DNA of 33,543 nt, taken from positions 1-33,543 of the IMG/VR virus record IMGVR_UViG_3300025889_000490, one strand, 5' to 3'. A program made the translations under genes and the position numbers. Source of the DNA: a virus. Of the stretch, positions 9,609 through 17,371 are shown piece by piece (position 1 is the first letter of the stretch; every line of letters begins with the position of its first letter). The notes beneath the pieces were generated by a model, which saw only the letters and a list, made by a program, of their open reading frames with translations, was not told where the DNA came from and made no database searches.

Positions 9609-10021
9609 TAGCTAACTGCAACTCTTGCCAATGGACCATCGCCAGTAAAGCTACCGCTCAAAGTTGCAGTATCTTCGTTAGCTGCTACAATGCTTACAGA
9701 AGCCACGCTTGCAGTGCCAGTATATGATACTCCTTTAGTTGAGAATGCAGTGCCAGTTGGCTCAAACTCTAGGCTAACTTGTGTTCTATCTAGTATGTAG
9801 TTTACTAAGTCATCTACATTTTCACCAGTTTCGAAGTCAGCTAATCCATCAAGGTCCACGCTCCAAGACTTTTGTCCTAAAATGTGTTTAGCCCAACCGC
9901 TACTATCTTTTGTAGATGCATCGGGTAAATCTAGTTCTATGTTAAGTGTTGCACTAGTTGTTAGGGCAATAGCAGTGCCACTATCATTTAGTACGATTAA
10001 TGTTCCGTTTACTGCGGCCAT
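9608..10021 (-). CDS. Major tail (tube) protein
   Basis: A 137-residue beta-rich protein. The N-terminus (AAVNGTLIVLNDSGTAIALTTS) and the central SWSVDLDGLADF, followed by a VSLEF strand and a Gly/Ser-rich SGSFTGDGPL end, match the TP901-1-type major tail protein fold that polymerises into the tail tube. It stands between the tail-completion protein and the chaperone, its normal place. It ends one base into the chaperone start. The 70-base upstream gap contains a run of nine T after a weak 4-base-pair AT hairpin, too weak to call a terminator, and could give this abundant protein its own 5' end. No signal peptide or membrane segment. Confidence 0.82.
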   Translation of the reverse strand: MAAVNGTLIVLNDSGTAIALTTSATLNIELDLPDASTKDSSGWAKHILGQKSWSVDLDGLADFETGENVDDLVNYILDRTQVSLEFEPTGTAFSTKGVSYTGTASVASVSIVAANEDTATLSGSFTGDGPLARVAVS

Positions 10022-10092
10022 AGTTTTATTTCATTTAGTTAATGTTAAACTCTGTAAAAGATAAAAAAAAATTATCGGTAATGATAGACCCA

Positions 10093-10521
10093 CTATTTTT
10101 CTTCTATAATATGCCTAAACCTTACTTCCCTTATAAAATAAGTGTATGTATCCGACTTTTCTTTACGCATTACATCATTATCTAAAACGCTAGTAAGTAC
10201 GTTAAAATTAGTTAGAACAAAAGGTACTGGCCTTGCTCTTATAATTTGTTTAACCTGGTTCACTATACTATTTATTTTGCTGCGCGAACCGTTATCAAGG
10301 CTAAACCTATCAACAATGCTTAGGCTAAAAGTAACATCGTCCATAAAAGTACTTTTGGTACTATTGTCGGTAAGTGTTGTTGCGTTGAATTGTATGTGCG
10401 GATAAGTACCGTTGGCAGGAACTTCATCATACACATTCACTGGTGTGCCACTTATTGTTACATTATTATTTAACAATGTATAATATGCAGTCTGTAATTC
10501 TGTGGTTGAATCTTTAGCCAT
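10093..10521 (-). CDS. Tail completion / tail terminator protein
   Basis: I place the start at ATG 10521 (MAKDSTTELQTAYYTLL), giving 142 residues. The longer frame from 10542 adds MKLNLYK, which only overlaps the upstream gene more. The sequence resembles DUF3168-like tail completion proteins: an N-terminal helix, a strand with VYDEVPANGTYPHIQF, a helix near residue 75 (KINSIVNQVKQIIR) and a basic C-terminal strand. These proteins cap the tail tube and join it to the neck. It follows the 299-residue virion protein with an 8-base overlap and precedes the tail tube gene, as in HK97-like gene orders. Functional assignment is from family-level resemblance plus position. Confidence 0.75.
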   Translation of the reverse strand: MAKDSTTELQTAYYTLLNNNVTISGTPVNVYDEVPANGTYPHIQFNATTLTDNSTKSTFMDDVTFSLSIVDRFSLDNGSRSKINSIVNQVKQIIRARPVPFVLTNFNVLTSVLDNDVMRKEKSDTYTYFIREVRFRHIIEEK

Positions 10522-11413
10522 TTTGTACAAGTTTAATTTCAAAGTCTATCGTCATCGGGAGTGTTTGACCGCCTTTACTTTTGCCCATAAAAATTAAGTC
10601 CGTTTCTTCTTGTATAGCTATGGGAGCGACAAAATCAACCGAAGTCGTACCCTTTGCTGAATCAATATCTGTGATAACTCTCAAGGCATCAAATGGTGCA
10701 GTTGTATTCAAAACGCCATTCCTTTGCATAAAAATAATTTCAGCTTCAAGTGTTGCTTGTACTGAATAAGCTATTCTATTTATTAAAGCAGTATAACCAC
10801 TAGGAACAGTATAGCATCCTATTTGAGACTGTCCTTTAAAAATTCCATTGGCTTTTATAGCCGACCAAATATCACCTGCTCCGCTTTCTTGTATAGTTAA
10901 TTCTCCTTGATGGCTTGCGCTTGATTGCGTTGCATACGTTCCGCTACTTGCAACATACCATCTATAAAGTCTTATAAGAGAATCAGGAAGCGCAACCGGC
11001 GTAAGACCGTTCATAGTTACTGTGTTCGAAGTGATAACTAACTCACCTGCCACCTCTTTTAGCCCTTCGTAATACACCGTTCTAGCTCCAATACCCGAAG
11101 CATTATCATCTGCACTATTAGAAACAATTTCTAGCGCCGTATTTGAGGTTGGCATTCTATAAAATCCCGATTGTGTAATTGGTGCAAACGTACTTCCTAC
11201 ATTAGCATTTCTCCCAAACTTATGTATAATGCTAAAATTAGGCACATTACCCAAAGACATTTCAACGTGGAAATCCAAGACTTTTTTATAGTAATCTCGG
11301 TGTGAGTTATATACATAATCTGCCCTATTTACGTAAGTATTATTCTCACGCAACATGCGCCCAGTTTCCTTGTGCATCTTGGTTATGCCGTATGTGCCAA
11401 AATCATCTGCCAT
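10514..11413 (-). CDS. Putative virion structural protein inserted between neck and tail genes
   Basis: A 299-residue protein with a charged helical N-terminus (residues 1-50, with TYVNRADYVYNSHRDYYKK) and a long beta-rich part. In the latter, HKFGRNANVGSTFAPITQSG, then NSADDNASGIGARTV, and further on CYTVPSGYTALI, resemble structural proteins of marine phages whose exact place in the particle is usually not known. It overlaps both neighbours, so it is expressed with the neck genes. In a standard HK97-like order the gp10-type protein is followed directly by the tail completion protein, so this gene is an insertion. It could be a decoration, neck whisker or capsid fibre protein. No enzyme motif is visible. 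Confidence 0.65.
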   Translation of the reverse strand: MADDFGTYGITKMHKETGRMLRENNTYVNRADYVYNSHRDYYKKVLDFHVEMSLGNVPNFSIIHKFGRNANVGSTFAPITQSGFYRMPTSNTALEIVSNSADDNASGIGARTVYYEGLKEVAGELVITSNTVTMNGLTPVALPDSLIRLYRWYVASSGTYATQSSASHQGELTIQESGAGDIWSAIKANGIFKGQSQIGCYTVPSGYTALINRIAYSVQATLEAEIIFMQRNGVLNTTAPFDALRVITDIDSAKGTTSVDFVAPIAIQEETDLIFMGKSKGGQTLPMTIDFEIKLVQNG

Positions 11414-11852
11414 TGGTAATCTTTCTTAATGATTTTAGTAACTCTTTTTTTTCTTTTTCAAAGGCAGGGAAAAGGTAGGGCCTAGGTGGAACACCGCCAG
11501 GCCCACCATCTGATTTTTTAAACTGTATTGCTACCTCTGAGTAATCTACACCGCTTATTGTGGTGTTTACTTTTTCCCTTGTACCGAACTCAACATACGG
11601 TGCATATTCTACATTGGTGTGTACGGCGCGCCCAAGGCTGCCAAGTTTTTCAGTTTTTATGCTGCTTTGTAGTACACCGGTATCAACTGGCACTGCTTTT
11701 TTTGCGTTGCTTTCTATATTTAAAGCATGGTAGTTAAGTGCCAACTCGGCTTTAGCTTGTACATCTTTTTTCATGCCTTGCACCTGGCCTATAACTCTTT
11801 GCAGTTGTGCGCTATTTACATCAGCCCTAAGCATCAACTTCCTCAACTGCAA
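11403..11852 (-). CDS. HK97 gp10-like head-tail joining protein
   Basis: A 149-residue protein with the signature of the HK97 gp10 / tail-neck family: an N-terminal amphipathic helix, KAVPVDTGVLQSSIKTEKLG near residue 52, a strand ending EYAPYVEFGTR near residue 85, and PPRPYLFPAFEKEK near the C-terminus. Members form a ring in the neck between connector and tail terminator. It overlaps the upstream head-tail adaptor by 26 bases and the next gene by 11, consistent with tight co-translation. Length is normal for the family. Confidence 0.88.
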   Translation of the reverse strand: MQLRKLMLRADVNSAQLQRVIGQVQGMKKDVQAKAELALNYHALNIESNAKKAVPVDTGVLQSSIKTEKLGSLGRAVHTNVEYAPYVEFGTREKVNTTISGVDYSEVAIQFKKSDGGPGGVPPRPYLFPAFEKEKKELLKSLRKITNGR

Positions 11853-12201
11853 TTAACTCTGTATAACCCTGGTTTTCACCTTTGTCGCGCGCATACTCTA
11901 TATTAAAAGTTCGCCCATCATATATGGCACGCAACAAATAATCATACGTGGCTCTACTGTAACCCTGGCTAATAAAATCATCACGGTATCGTGTTGTGAT
12001 TCTATATTTTACTTTGCCTTTTAAACCACCAACTTCATAACTTTCGTAGCCACTGAATGCAGCTACTTTTGCCCAAACAGTTACAAGGTTATTCCATTCC
12101 TGCGTGTTGCCACCCATGCCATCGGAAGTGAGGGAGTAATATTGGAACTGTACCCTCTGTTTCATTAAACCTACGTTGCCTTGTCTGTCTTTGGTTTTCA
12201 T
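11827..12201 (-). CDS. Head-tail adaptor (stopper) protein
   Basis: A 124-residue protein of the SPP1 gp16 / HK97 gp9-like head-tail adaptor family. Diagnostic stretches are the start MKQRVQFQYYSLTSDGMGG near residue 13, TVWAKVAAFSGYES, and YRITTRYRDDF in the middle, all predicted beta strands of the small barrel. It seals the connector after packaging and docks the tail. The start lies 3 bases after the connector stop and the end overlaps the gp10-like gene. An alternative start at Met13 would trim the first 12 residues and would match the usual family N-terminus. Confidence 0.85.
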   Translation of the reverse strand: MKTKDRQGNVGLMKQRVQFQYYSLTSDGMGGNTQEWNNLVTVWAKVAAFSGYESYEVGGLKGKVKYRITTRYRDDFISQGYSRATYDYLLRAIYDGRTFNIEYARDKGENQGYTELIAVEEVDA

Positions 12202-12204
12202 TCA

Positions 12205-12810
12205 TTATATAAATTTGGTGTATTTTTTAAAATATGTTTTAGAACTATTCGGCAATACACTTACTGAACCTTCTACCAAATCTTGTCTATCTTCGTAAGC
12301 TGATAGCACTGCTTTTTTTAAACCAACCGTAATGCCACTAGGTATGCTAGTAAAACCCGCAGTGTACACAACTTTTAATCGCAACCTTTGGTACGGCGCA
12401 TCATAACCATGTACAGTATTAAATACCAGTGTATCACCAGTTAAATAAAAATCGTCCCCGGCAGTCAATATAGTTTCAGTGCCTTCGTGATTTATGGTTT
12501 TGACAGAACTCACCGACTGTACCGGGAACAAAGGTAAATCAACACGCGCCGAATAAGTTTCATATTCAGCCGTTACGGTTTTTTCTATAAGCTGAAAGCT
12601 ATACTGCTGCTCAACTGTATTTATTGTTTCTGTCACCAAGCTTGCAATCAAACTGTCATCATCACTTGTTTCTACCTTCATCCAGGATTTTGCGTCTGCC
12701 GTGCTAAGTACATCAGATGGAGTATTTGTACCAGTTGCAACGCTACTTACCGTTACAACGCCATTTAGGCCGTAGTCCGGTGTTCTTATGCTGCTTCTAA
12801 GAAAGGCCAT
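12205..12810 (-). CDS. Head-tail connector protein (HK97 gp6-like)
   Basis: A 201-residue protein. After a variable N-terminus, residues from about 34 (VLSTADAKSWMKVETSDDDSL) match the helical phage connector family related to HK97 gp6 and SPP1 gp15. These form a ring of subunits under the portal. The middle (LPLFPVQSVSSVKTINHEG) and the VVYTAGFTSIP stretch are also typical. The start is preceded by a strong Shine-Dalgarno (GGAGGAG) inside the upstream gene, with a 14-base overlap. Its place between capsid and adaptor genes is canonical. Confidence 0.86.
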   Translation of the reverse strand: MAFLRSSIRTPDYGLNGVVTVSSVATGTNTPSDVLSTADAKSWMKVETSDDDSLIASLVTETINTVEQQYSFQLIEKTVTAEYETYSARVDLPLFPVQSVSSVKTINHEGTETILTAGDDFYLTGDTLVFNTVHGYDAPYQRLRLKVVYTAGFTSIPSGITVGLKKAVLSAYEDRQDLVEGSVSVLPNSSKTYFKKYTKFI

Positions 12811-13081
12811 TTAACTCCTCCATAAGTTTTTGTGCTTTTGCCTGGCTTAACCTATCTATAATCTGATTACCGCGCTTTACATAGTACATAGTCTTGGTGT
12901 TTACATCTTTTTCTAAATGCACCTTATCTGTAACATTGTAAGCTCTTTTATCTTCCTTTGTTTCGTAAAGTAGGCCTCGGCTTAGCATGCTATTTATAGT
13001 TACGCTATCTGCTTTGAATGGTTGGTCTATTTTGTACGGTGTTTTTCCGTGTCTAAAATTTTTTCTGCAACGGTAAGGCAT
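12797..13081 (-). CDS. Small unknown protein after the capsid gene
   Basis: I choose ATG 13081 (MPYRCRKNFRHGKTPYKIDQ), giving 94 residues. The longer frame to 13135 would translate through the tRNA-like element, and its extra residues look like an artefact. The protein is basic, with CRKNFRHGK at the N-terminus, and ends in a helix with QAKAQKLMEEL. I do not recognise it. Small genes at this place between capsid and connector often encode head-tail interface or decoration proteins, but nothing in the sequence proves that. It overlaps the connector start by 14 bases and carries the connector's Shine-Dalgarno. Confidence 0.65.
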   Translation of the reverse strand: MPYRCRKNFRHGKTPYKIDQPFKADSVTINSMLSRGLLYETKEDKRAYNVTDKVHLEKDVNTKTMYYVKRGNQIIDRLSQAKAQKLMEELNGLS

Positions 13082-13096
13082 GGCAATAAATTTAGT

Positions 13097-13143
13097 TAGA
13101 AGGAAGGGCAGGAATCGAACCTGCCCAAGTTCCAAACTTCCTT
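13097..13143 (-). other. tRNA-like minihelix (tRNA remnant)
   Basis: On the minus strand this segment has a perfect T-arm, GCAGG-TTCGATT-CCTGC, with the conserved TTCGA loop. It is joined to an acceptor-like stem, AAGGAAG pairing with CTTCCTT, and ends in CTA where a CCA would be. The D-arm and anticodon arm are missing: only about 11 bases link the 5' acceptor strand to the T-stem. It cannot be a working tRNA. It may be a deletion remnant, a captured tRNA 3' end (as at phage attachment sites), or a minihelix with a role in RNA processing. The segment CCCAAG can also pair with CTTGGG as an alternative hairpin. Confidence 0.6.
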
Positions 13144-13186
13144 GGGCAATTTTAAGAATTACCGTTGGGCAATTTTAAGAATTACC
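13142..13186 (-). repeat. 23-base tandem duplication across the capsid stop codon
   Basis: Bases 13142-13163 and 13165-13186 are identical over 22 positions, with a period of 23. Read on the minus strand, the unit contains the last capsid codons and the TAA stop, so the stop region is present twice. Only the first copy ends translation. The unit also contains TTGCCCAA, which can pair with TTGGGC in the adjacent tRNA-like element. Confidence 0.9.
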
Positions 13187-14404
13187 TGCATTAGTGATGG
13201 CAGAAGTAAAGTTACCGAACGCACCTGCATTGGGTAGGTAAGTTGGTAAAGCTAAACGGCCACTAATTTGTACAGTTACCAAGTCTTTGATAACGTTATC
13301 TTGGTCTTGCTCGTAGAAACGAACTTGTACGCTCTCGCGGTCAAACAAGGTAGTAAGCTGCGGGAAGTCAGCTACTAAGAAGTCATTCGCGCTTCCATCG
13401 GTGTCGTTAATTGCATTGGTTGCAATAATAGGTACGCCGCGCACAACTGGTGTACGAGTACCAAACACAACATCGTTAGGGAAAATGTAACGACCGTCAG
13501 CATCTTTTCTACGTATCATTTCATAGAATCGACCAATACCCATCATAATTGCAGATGGTCGGTAGTTACGATTTTCAACTTGCTTAATAGCTTCTAGCAA
13601 TACATCATGCTCGGTTGCATCAGCATCACCAGTGTATAGGTCTAGCGTGTAATCAGTAGAAGTAACAGTAAGCCCATAAGTGCTATCGTATAACAACCAT
13701 GAATCTTCTTCCTTCATGTACTTTTCTAAACCACGTAAGCTAATGTGGCTTGCAAGGCCGGCAGTATCATTAAGCGCTTCTTTCGATACGCGGAAATGTG
13801 CAGCAATTTTTTCAACCACTGCATCAGTAGCTACCAAATCAAAGTCGTTCTGTAACGATGCGTCACCCTCAGCAACTACACCAGTGTTATCAGTAAAGTT
13901 GGTTTCTTTAATGTAACGGATTTTATCGCTATTGGTTGTACCATTTGGTAGGAACTGTCGCACATGCGTTTTACGCTCTGCATCGTACTTAATACCTGCA
14001 ACATAGTCAGCAGGAACAACATCGCCGGTATAGGCACTGGCTTCAGTTATAACCGCTTTGGTGTCCATTGTAAAACCGCTTATGCTACCTGCTTTGAATG
14101 CAGCCATTTGCTCTTGTACGGTTTTAGATTCTAGGGCTTCTTGCAACACATTTTTAACGTTTGCAGGCTTTTGCGCGCCGCTTAGTCTTTTTTGTGAAAG
14201 CTCGATGCCTTCTAGTCGTTCTTTTTGGCTGCTGATTAAATCTTCAATGTTTTTGATTTCAGCTTTAGTTGCTGCATCAGCTTCGCCCGCAAGTTTTACT
14301 TGCTCTTGTAATTTATCGTAGCGGGTTTCTAAATCGCCTTTAAGCACGTCCATGTGGCTTTTTACCGACTCTAGCCCTTCCGATAAGGTTTTTTCTAAGT
14401 CCAT
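13175..14404 (-). CDS. Major capsid protein, HK97 fold with delta domain
   Basis: A 409-residue major capsid protein of the HK97 type. Residues 1 to about 85 are a charged coiled coil (delta domain) that acts as internal scaffold and is removed by the upstream protease. The mature part begins around residue 100. It shows family features such as EGDASLQNDFDLVATDAVVEK, KIAAHFRVSKEALND, and a C-terminal RVRF/VQISGRL-like strand (VQVRFYEQDQDNVIKDLVTV). The start overlaps the protease end by 10 bases and has an AAGGAG ribosome site. The exact cleavage point cannot be read from sequence. Its 3' end lies in a tandem duplication. Confidence 0.93.
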   Translation of the reverse strand: MDLEKTLSEGLESVKSHMDVLKGDLETRYDKLQEQVKLAGEADAATKAEIKNIEDLISSQKERLEGIELSQKRLSGAQKPANVKNVLQEALESKTVQEQMAAFKAGSISGFTMDTKAVITEASAYTGDVVPADYVAGIKYDAERKTHVRQFLPNGTTNSDKIRYIKETNFTDNTGVVAEGDASLQNDFDLVATDAVVEKIAAHFRVSKEALNDTAGLASHISLRGLEKYMKEEDSWLLYDSTYGLTVTSTDYTLDLYTGDADATEHDVLLEAIKQVENRNYRPSAIMMGIGRFYEMIRRKDADGRYIFPNDVVFGTRTPVVRGVPIIATNAINDTDGSANDFLVADFPQLTTLFDRESVQVRFYEQDQDNVIKDLVTVQISGRLALPTYLPNAGAFGNFTSAITNAGNS

Positions 14405-15972
14405 TTGGTGAACTCCTTTTCTAATTTTAGTTGGTTGTTAAATTTATCGAACAAACCTTTTATCGCATCGGCTTCAACTTTACTCGGAGTGGCTAGAGCC
14501 GGCTCGTTAGGCTGAAGTGAATTCTTTAAGTTTTGTTCTAGGTGTTTTAGTTGTGCTTCTATAAGTAGGAAAGTATCATCAGTGTAATCCCCACTATAAA
14601 ATGCTTTACTAAGTTCTTTAAATTTTTCCACTCGGTCAAGTATTGTACCTTTAGCCATGCCACCAATACTTAACTCGTTTGCACCCCAAGTAACTGTGCT
14701 GCCTTCCCACATGCGCACCTCTTTTACTTCGTATGCATCATCTTGGCTATTATAATCACGCTGCACAAAGTTTATACCAACACTGTGTTCCTTTAAAATG
14801 CCATCACGGTACAATTTTAAAACATCTGTACCCAGTGTTGTATCAGCTATCATTGTACGAAAGTACAAACCTTTTTCATCTTCCATTAAAGCCATTGGCT
14901 TGCCAAGTACTTGTAATGGGTCATGCTGATATAAGTGCATAATTCTGTTACTACCATTTGGCCCATTTTCTTTAATGGTTTTTTCGTAGCAACCCTTTAG
15001 CATTACATCACCATCACTGTCCTTAAAGTCAAAAACACTGTAATAGCCTTCGACTATTCTGCGGTCAACATCTACGCCCTTAATGGTGGCGGTTGTATCT
15101 TTTGTTATCCATGGTAGTTGCATAGTTTTACCCTGCCTTTGTTCTTCTAGTTGTATATTACGGTCGTGGCTACTACAAGCCATAAAATATTGCTCCCCAT
15201 CTAATGTGTGTACATGCGTGCCCTGGCAGCCCAGGTACTGCGCATATTCTTCAGCCTCTTCCCTTGTTCTAAAATAAGCTAATTCCGGTTCTTTTTTCTG
15301 TAAATTTGTTGGCATACTTTTACTGCTCATTGGGTGGCCTTTTGGTAGTAAATCGGTATCATGTTTGCCGCTTTTGAACTTTCCATTCCGCAGCGCATAT
15401 AAAAAAGAATTAACCCTGCCCATCGCCCATTGTTGCGCACTTGTTACATTTGGGCGCACGCTTTGTGGGTTACCTCTGTAAGCACCTATACCTCTGTCAT
15501 AAACTTTTTTAAGCGTTGTTGCGTTAGTACTTTTACTTGCCGCATTATTTACACTTTCATTGTGTTCCTTTGCTTTATCACGCAGCGTATCCATTAACGC
15601 TTTTTGTTCACTTTCTTCGGCCTGGCTTTTATGGTGCATGTACTCCGCATCTAGCGCCTTTTTTTCTTCATCAATTTGTTGGCTTTTACGTATCGCCCAG
15701 TCCACACCTTCCGTACCACCCCAAGCATCCCACATAAGGCCACCGCAACCCTCATCATACGGCACATCTTTGTTCTGCCTATGCCGGTTAAAACTTGCCA
15801 TTCTTTTAACTGTGCGCTCACTAAGGCTTTCTCTGTTTGCCAACTGGTTAGCCCTTTGCCACCCAACTGGTGTGCCACACCCTCTAGGGTTGCCACTTTC
15901 CTCGCGGTACTTTAGTGCGCGTTTAGCGTTTGTGGTTGCTGCTTTTGGATAATCGTTATAGGACATAAGCAA
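14395..15972 (-). CDS. Multidomain prohead protease
   Basis: A 525-residue protein whose C-terminal part (about 290-440) is an HK97-type (S78-like) prohead protease: RRIVEGYYSVFDFKDSDGDV, then His350 in HLYQHDP and Ser397 in EHSVGI as likely catalytic residues. It removes the capsid delta domain during maturation. The N-terminus is unusually long. Residues 4-95 form a Cys-containing domain (NPRGCGTPVGWQRANQLA, YDEGCGGLMWDAWGG), and a second module lies near 178-210 (SAQQWAMGRVNSFL). A small module at 233-270 has Cys and His residues (GCQGTHVHTLDG). Similar fusions are known in Bacteroidota phages; the role of the extra domains is unknown. Met3 is an equally good start. Confidence 0.87.
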   Translation of the reverse strand: MLMSYNDYPKAATTNAKRALKYREESGNPRGCGTPVGWQRANQLANRESLSERTVKRMASFNRHRQNKDVPYDEGCGGLMWDAWGGTEGVDWAIRKSQQIDEEKKALDAEYMHHKSQAEESEQKALMDTLRDKAKEHNESVNNAASKSTNATTLKKVYDRGIGAYRGNPQSVRPNVTSAQQWAMGRVNSFLYALRNGKFKSGKHDTDLLPKGHPMSSKSMPTNLQKKEPELAYFRTREEAEEYAQYLGCQGTHVHTLDGEQYFMACSSHDRNIQLEEQRQGKTMQLPWITKDTTATIKGVDVDRRIVEGYYSVFDFKDSDGDVMLKGCYEKTIKENGPNGSNRIMHLYQHDPLQVLGKPMALMEDEKGLYFRTMIADTTLGTDVLKLYRDGILKEHSVGINFVQRDYNSQDDAYEVKEVRMWEGSTVTWGANELSIGGMAKGTILDRVEKFKELSKAFYSGDYTDDTFLLIEAQLKHLEQNLKNSLQPNEPALATPSKVEADAIKGLFDKFNNQLKLEKEFTKWT

Positions 15973-16055
15973 TTTTATTTGGATTTAAAGTACGAATTTT
16001 TTACACCATTTAACAATTTTGTATATTAGTTTGTAATTATGTACTAAATTTTATT

Positions 16056-16181
16056 ATGGAAAAAGTAATATACAGAGTGCAGGAACAGTTAGATAATAAT
16101 TGGGCGGTAGAAAAATCCGACATACAATTATTACTGATGTTTGCTATTTGTTATTGGAAACAAGTGAGTGAACAACATTAG
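16056..16181 (+). CDS. Possible plus-strand 41-residue ORF in a late-operon gap
   Basis: The only plausible rightward gene. It fills most of the 171-base gap between the glycosyltransferase and protease genes and overlaps the glycosyltransferase 3' end by 38 bases tail to tail. The protein, starting MEKVIYRVQEQLDNNWAVEK, has charged helical first and hydrophobic second halves (IQLLLMFAICYW). A weak promoter-like element, TATATTAG, lies about 25 bases upstream without a good TTG. Composition looks protein-like, but such a short frame can arise by chance. If it is not a gene, the gap is an AT-rich spacer that may carry a capsid-region promoter on the minus strand. Confidence 0.3.
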   Translation: MEKVIYRVQEQLDNNWAVEKSDIQLLLMFAICYWKQVSEQH

Positions 16182-16809
16182 CTAACTCGTTCTGCCTGGT
16201 GTTTTTTTGCTCCCTGCGGTGTATGCTGCCACGCAGGTGGCTTTCTGCGCTCTTTATCCAAAAAATTTTATGCTGCAAACATATAATCCGCACACCTTTT
16301 TTTGCCAGTTCTAGCGCCGCCATTAAATCGCTCATTCTATAATCTTGCCAGGTAGTTGCATCAAATTTTATAGTGTCTGTGTGGAACGCGCTAACACCAG
16401 TGCCCGGCACATCTATTTGGTAATCACCATCAACATTACGTAAACACTGGTATGTTATATGGCCAGTATAATAAGGCAGGTTAAGACCGCGCAACTTGCG
16501 GCCATGAAATGTAAGCCATGTGCCTGGGTATTTTTTTAGCGCGCGTTTTATTGTAGCCACATAGTCGGGTGGGTAATATAAATCATCATCGCAGCTTAGG
16601 TAAATGCCCTTGCTTTGTGGTAGCCAAAAAAATTTAGCGTTATCGGTATAGTCTGTACCAGTATATACTTTAACATTATCGCCTTTTAATTTGGGTGTGT
16701 AGTCATTACCATATACCCGCACGGTATCAACTTGGTGTCTTAGGCTATCTACTACACCTTGCAGGGTAGATTTCCGCGCTTCTATTGTGGCAAGGTTAGC
16801 AGTAATCAT
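16144..16809 (-). CDS. Glycosyltransferase, GT-A fold
   Basis: A 221-residue protein resembling family 2-like glycosyltransferases. The N-terminus (MITANLATIEARKSTLQGVV) matches the nucleotide-sugar binding start, and LSCDDDLYYPPDYV holds the metal-binding DxD-type acidic cluster at residues 74-76. It would transfer a sugar from a nucleotide donor to an unknown acceptor in the cytoplasm. It is the last gene of a tight four-gene island inside the head genes and overlaps the FkbM-type gene by 4 bases (ATGA). Candidate acceptors are capsid, tail or host surface polysaccharide. No membrane segment is visible. Confidence 0.8.
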   Translation of the reverse strand: MITANLATIEARKSTLQGVVDSLRHQVDTVRVYGNDYTPKLKGDNVKVYTGTDYTDNAKFFWLPQSKGIYLSCDDDLYYPPDYVATIKRALKKYPGTWLTFHGRKLRGLNLPYYTGHITYQCLRNVDGDYQIDVPGTGVSAFHTDTIKFDATTWQDYRMSDLMAALELAKKGVRIICLQHKIFWIKSAESHLRGSIHRREQKNTRQNELANVVHSLVSNNK

Positions 16810-17369
16810 TTTAGCACCGCTATGTAATCACTTTTGTATTGGCGCACTTTGTAACCGGAGCGCATTAGTCTGTTTTTTACTTTAGCTATATCCCCTGGCC
16901 TGGTAAGGTGGTTAGCTTCGAACACAATATTTTCGGGCTTAATGTTTACCGTATCTAAAAAGTCGTTAAGTATAATACAGTCGTGGCCTTCGGTATCTAT
17001 TTTTAACGTGGTAATTTTTTTTATTTTATGTTTTTGCAGCACTGTTTTTATACGCTCAACCTTTACCTCAGATTTTTTTATATACTGCAAACCTGCCTGG
17101 CCAAGCTTGTTTATAAGAAGCCCAGTAATTGTTGGGTGTGGTTTATTAACAGAGTTACAACCCCTGGCCCATTTAGGCAGGCCTAAAAGTTCTATATCTT
17201 CCGGCTGCATATAATAAACCCATAGCGTTCCTCTGTAATTGCTTATGGCTATGTTTTCTTTTCTGCATGCAGGCAATAAATCATAATAGCATTTTACTGG
17301 CTCTATAAATAGCCCATCTTCTAAGCCTGCTCTAGTTCTAAAATCGCTTGTGCCTATTTCGACTATCAT
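16806..17369 (-). CDS. FkbM-family methyltransferase
   Basis: A 187-residue protein with the FkbM-type SAM-methyltransferase pattern: IVEIGTSDF at residues 2-10 as glycine motif I, and the diagnostic KIDTEGHD at 123-130. Family members methylate hydroxyl groups, often of sugars or polyketides. It is on the short side and has a variant motif I with one glycine, but the core is present. It sits between the small membrane protein and a glycosyltransferase, with 2 bases upstream and a 4-base overlap downstream. The four genes are likely made together and may produce a methylated sugar. Confidence 0.85.
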   Translation of the reverse strand: MIVEIGTSDFRTRAGLEDGLFIEPVKCYYDLLPACRKENIAISNYRGTLWVYYMQPEDIELLGLPKWARGCNSVNKPHPTITGLLINKLGQAGLQYIKKSEVKVERIKTVLQKHKIKKITTLKIDTEGHDCIILNDFLDTVNIKPENIVFEANHLTRPGDIAKVKNRLMRSGYKVRQYKSDYIAVLK

Positions 17370-17371
17370 AC

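Noticed and set aside
10060-10092. Terminator before the tail tube gene
   Set aside because: There is a T9 run, but the only stem is 4 AT-rich base pairs, too weak.
13082-13135. Longer N-terminus for the small gene after the capsid, starting MELGQVRFLPF
   Set aside because: It would translate the tRNA-like element; the downstream start at 13081 gives a normal protein.
13097-13143. Functional tRNA gene
   Set aside because: No D-arm, anticodon arm or room for them; only acceptor and T-arm are present.
15560-15952. Plus-strand ORF of 130 codons opposite the protease N-terminus
   Set aside because: Antisense shadow of a recognised domain with Cys and Gly motifs; no ribosome site.
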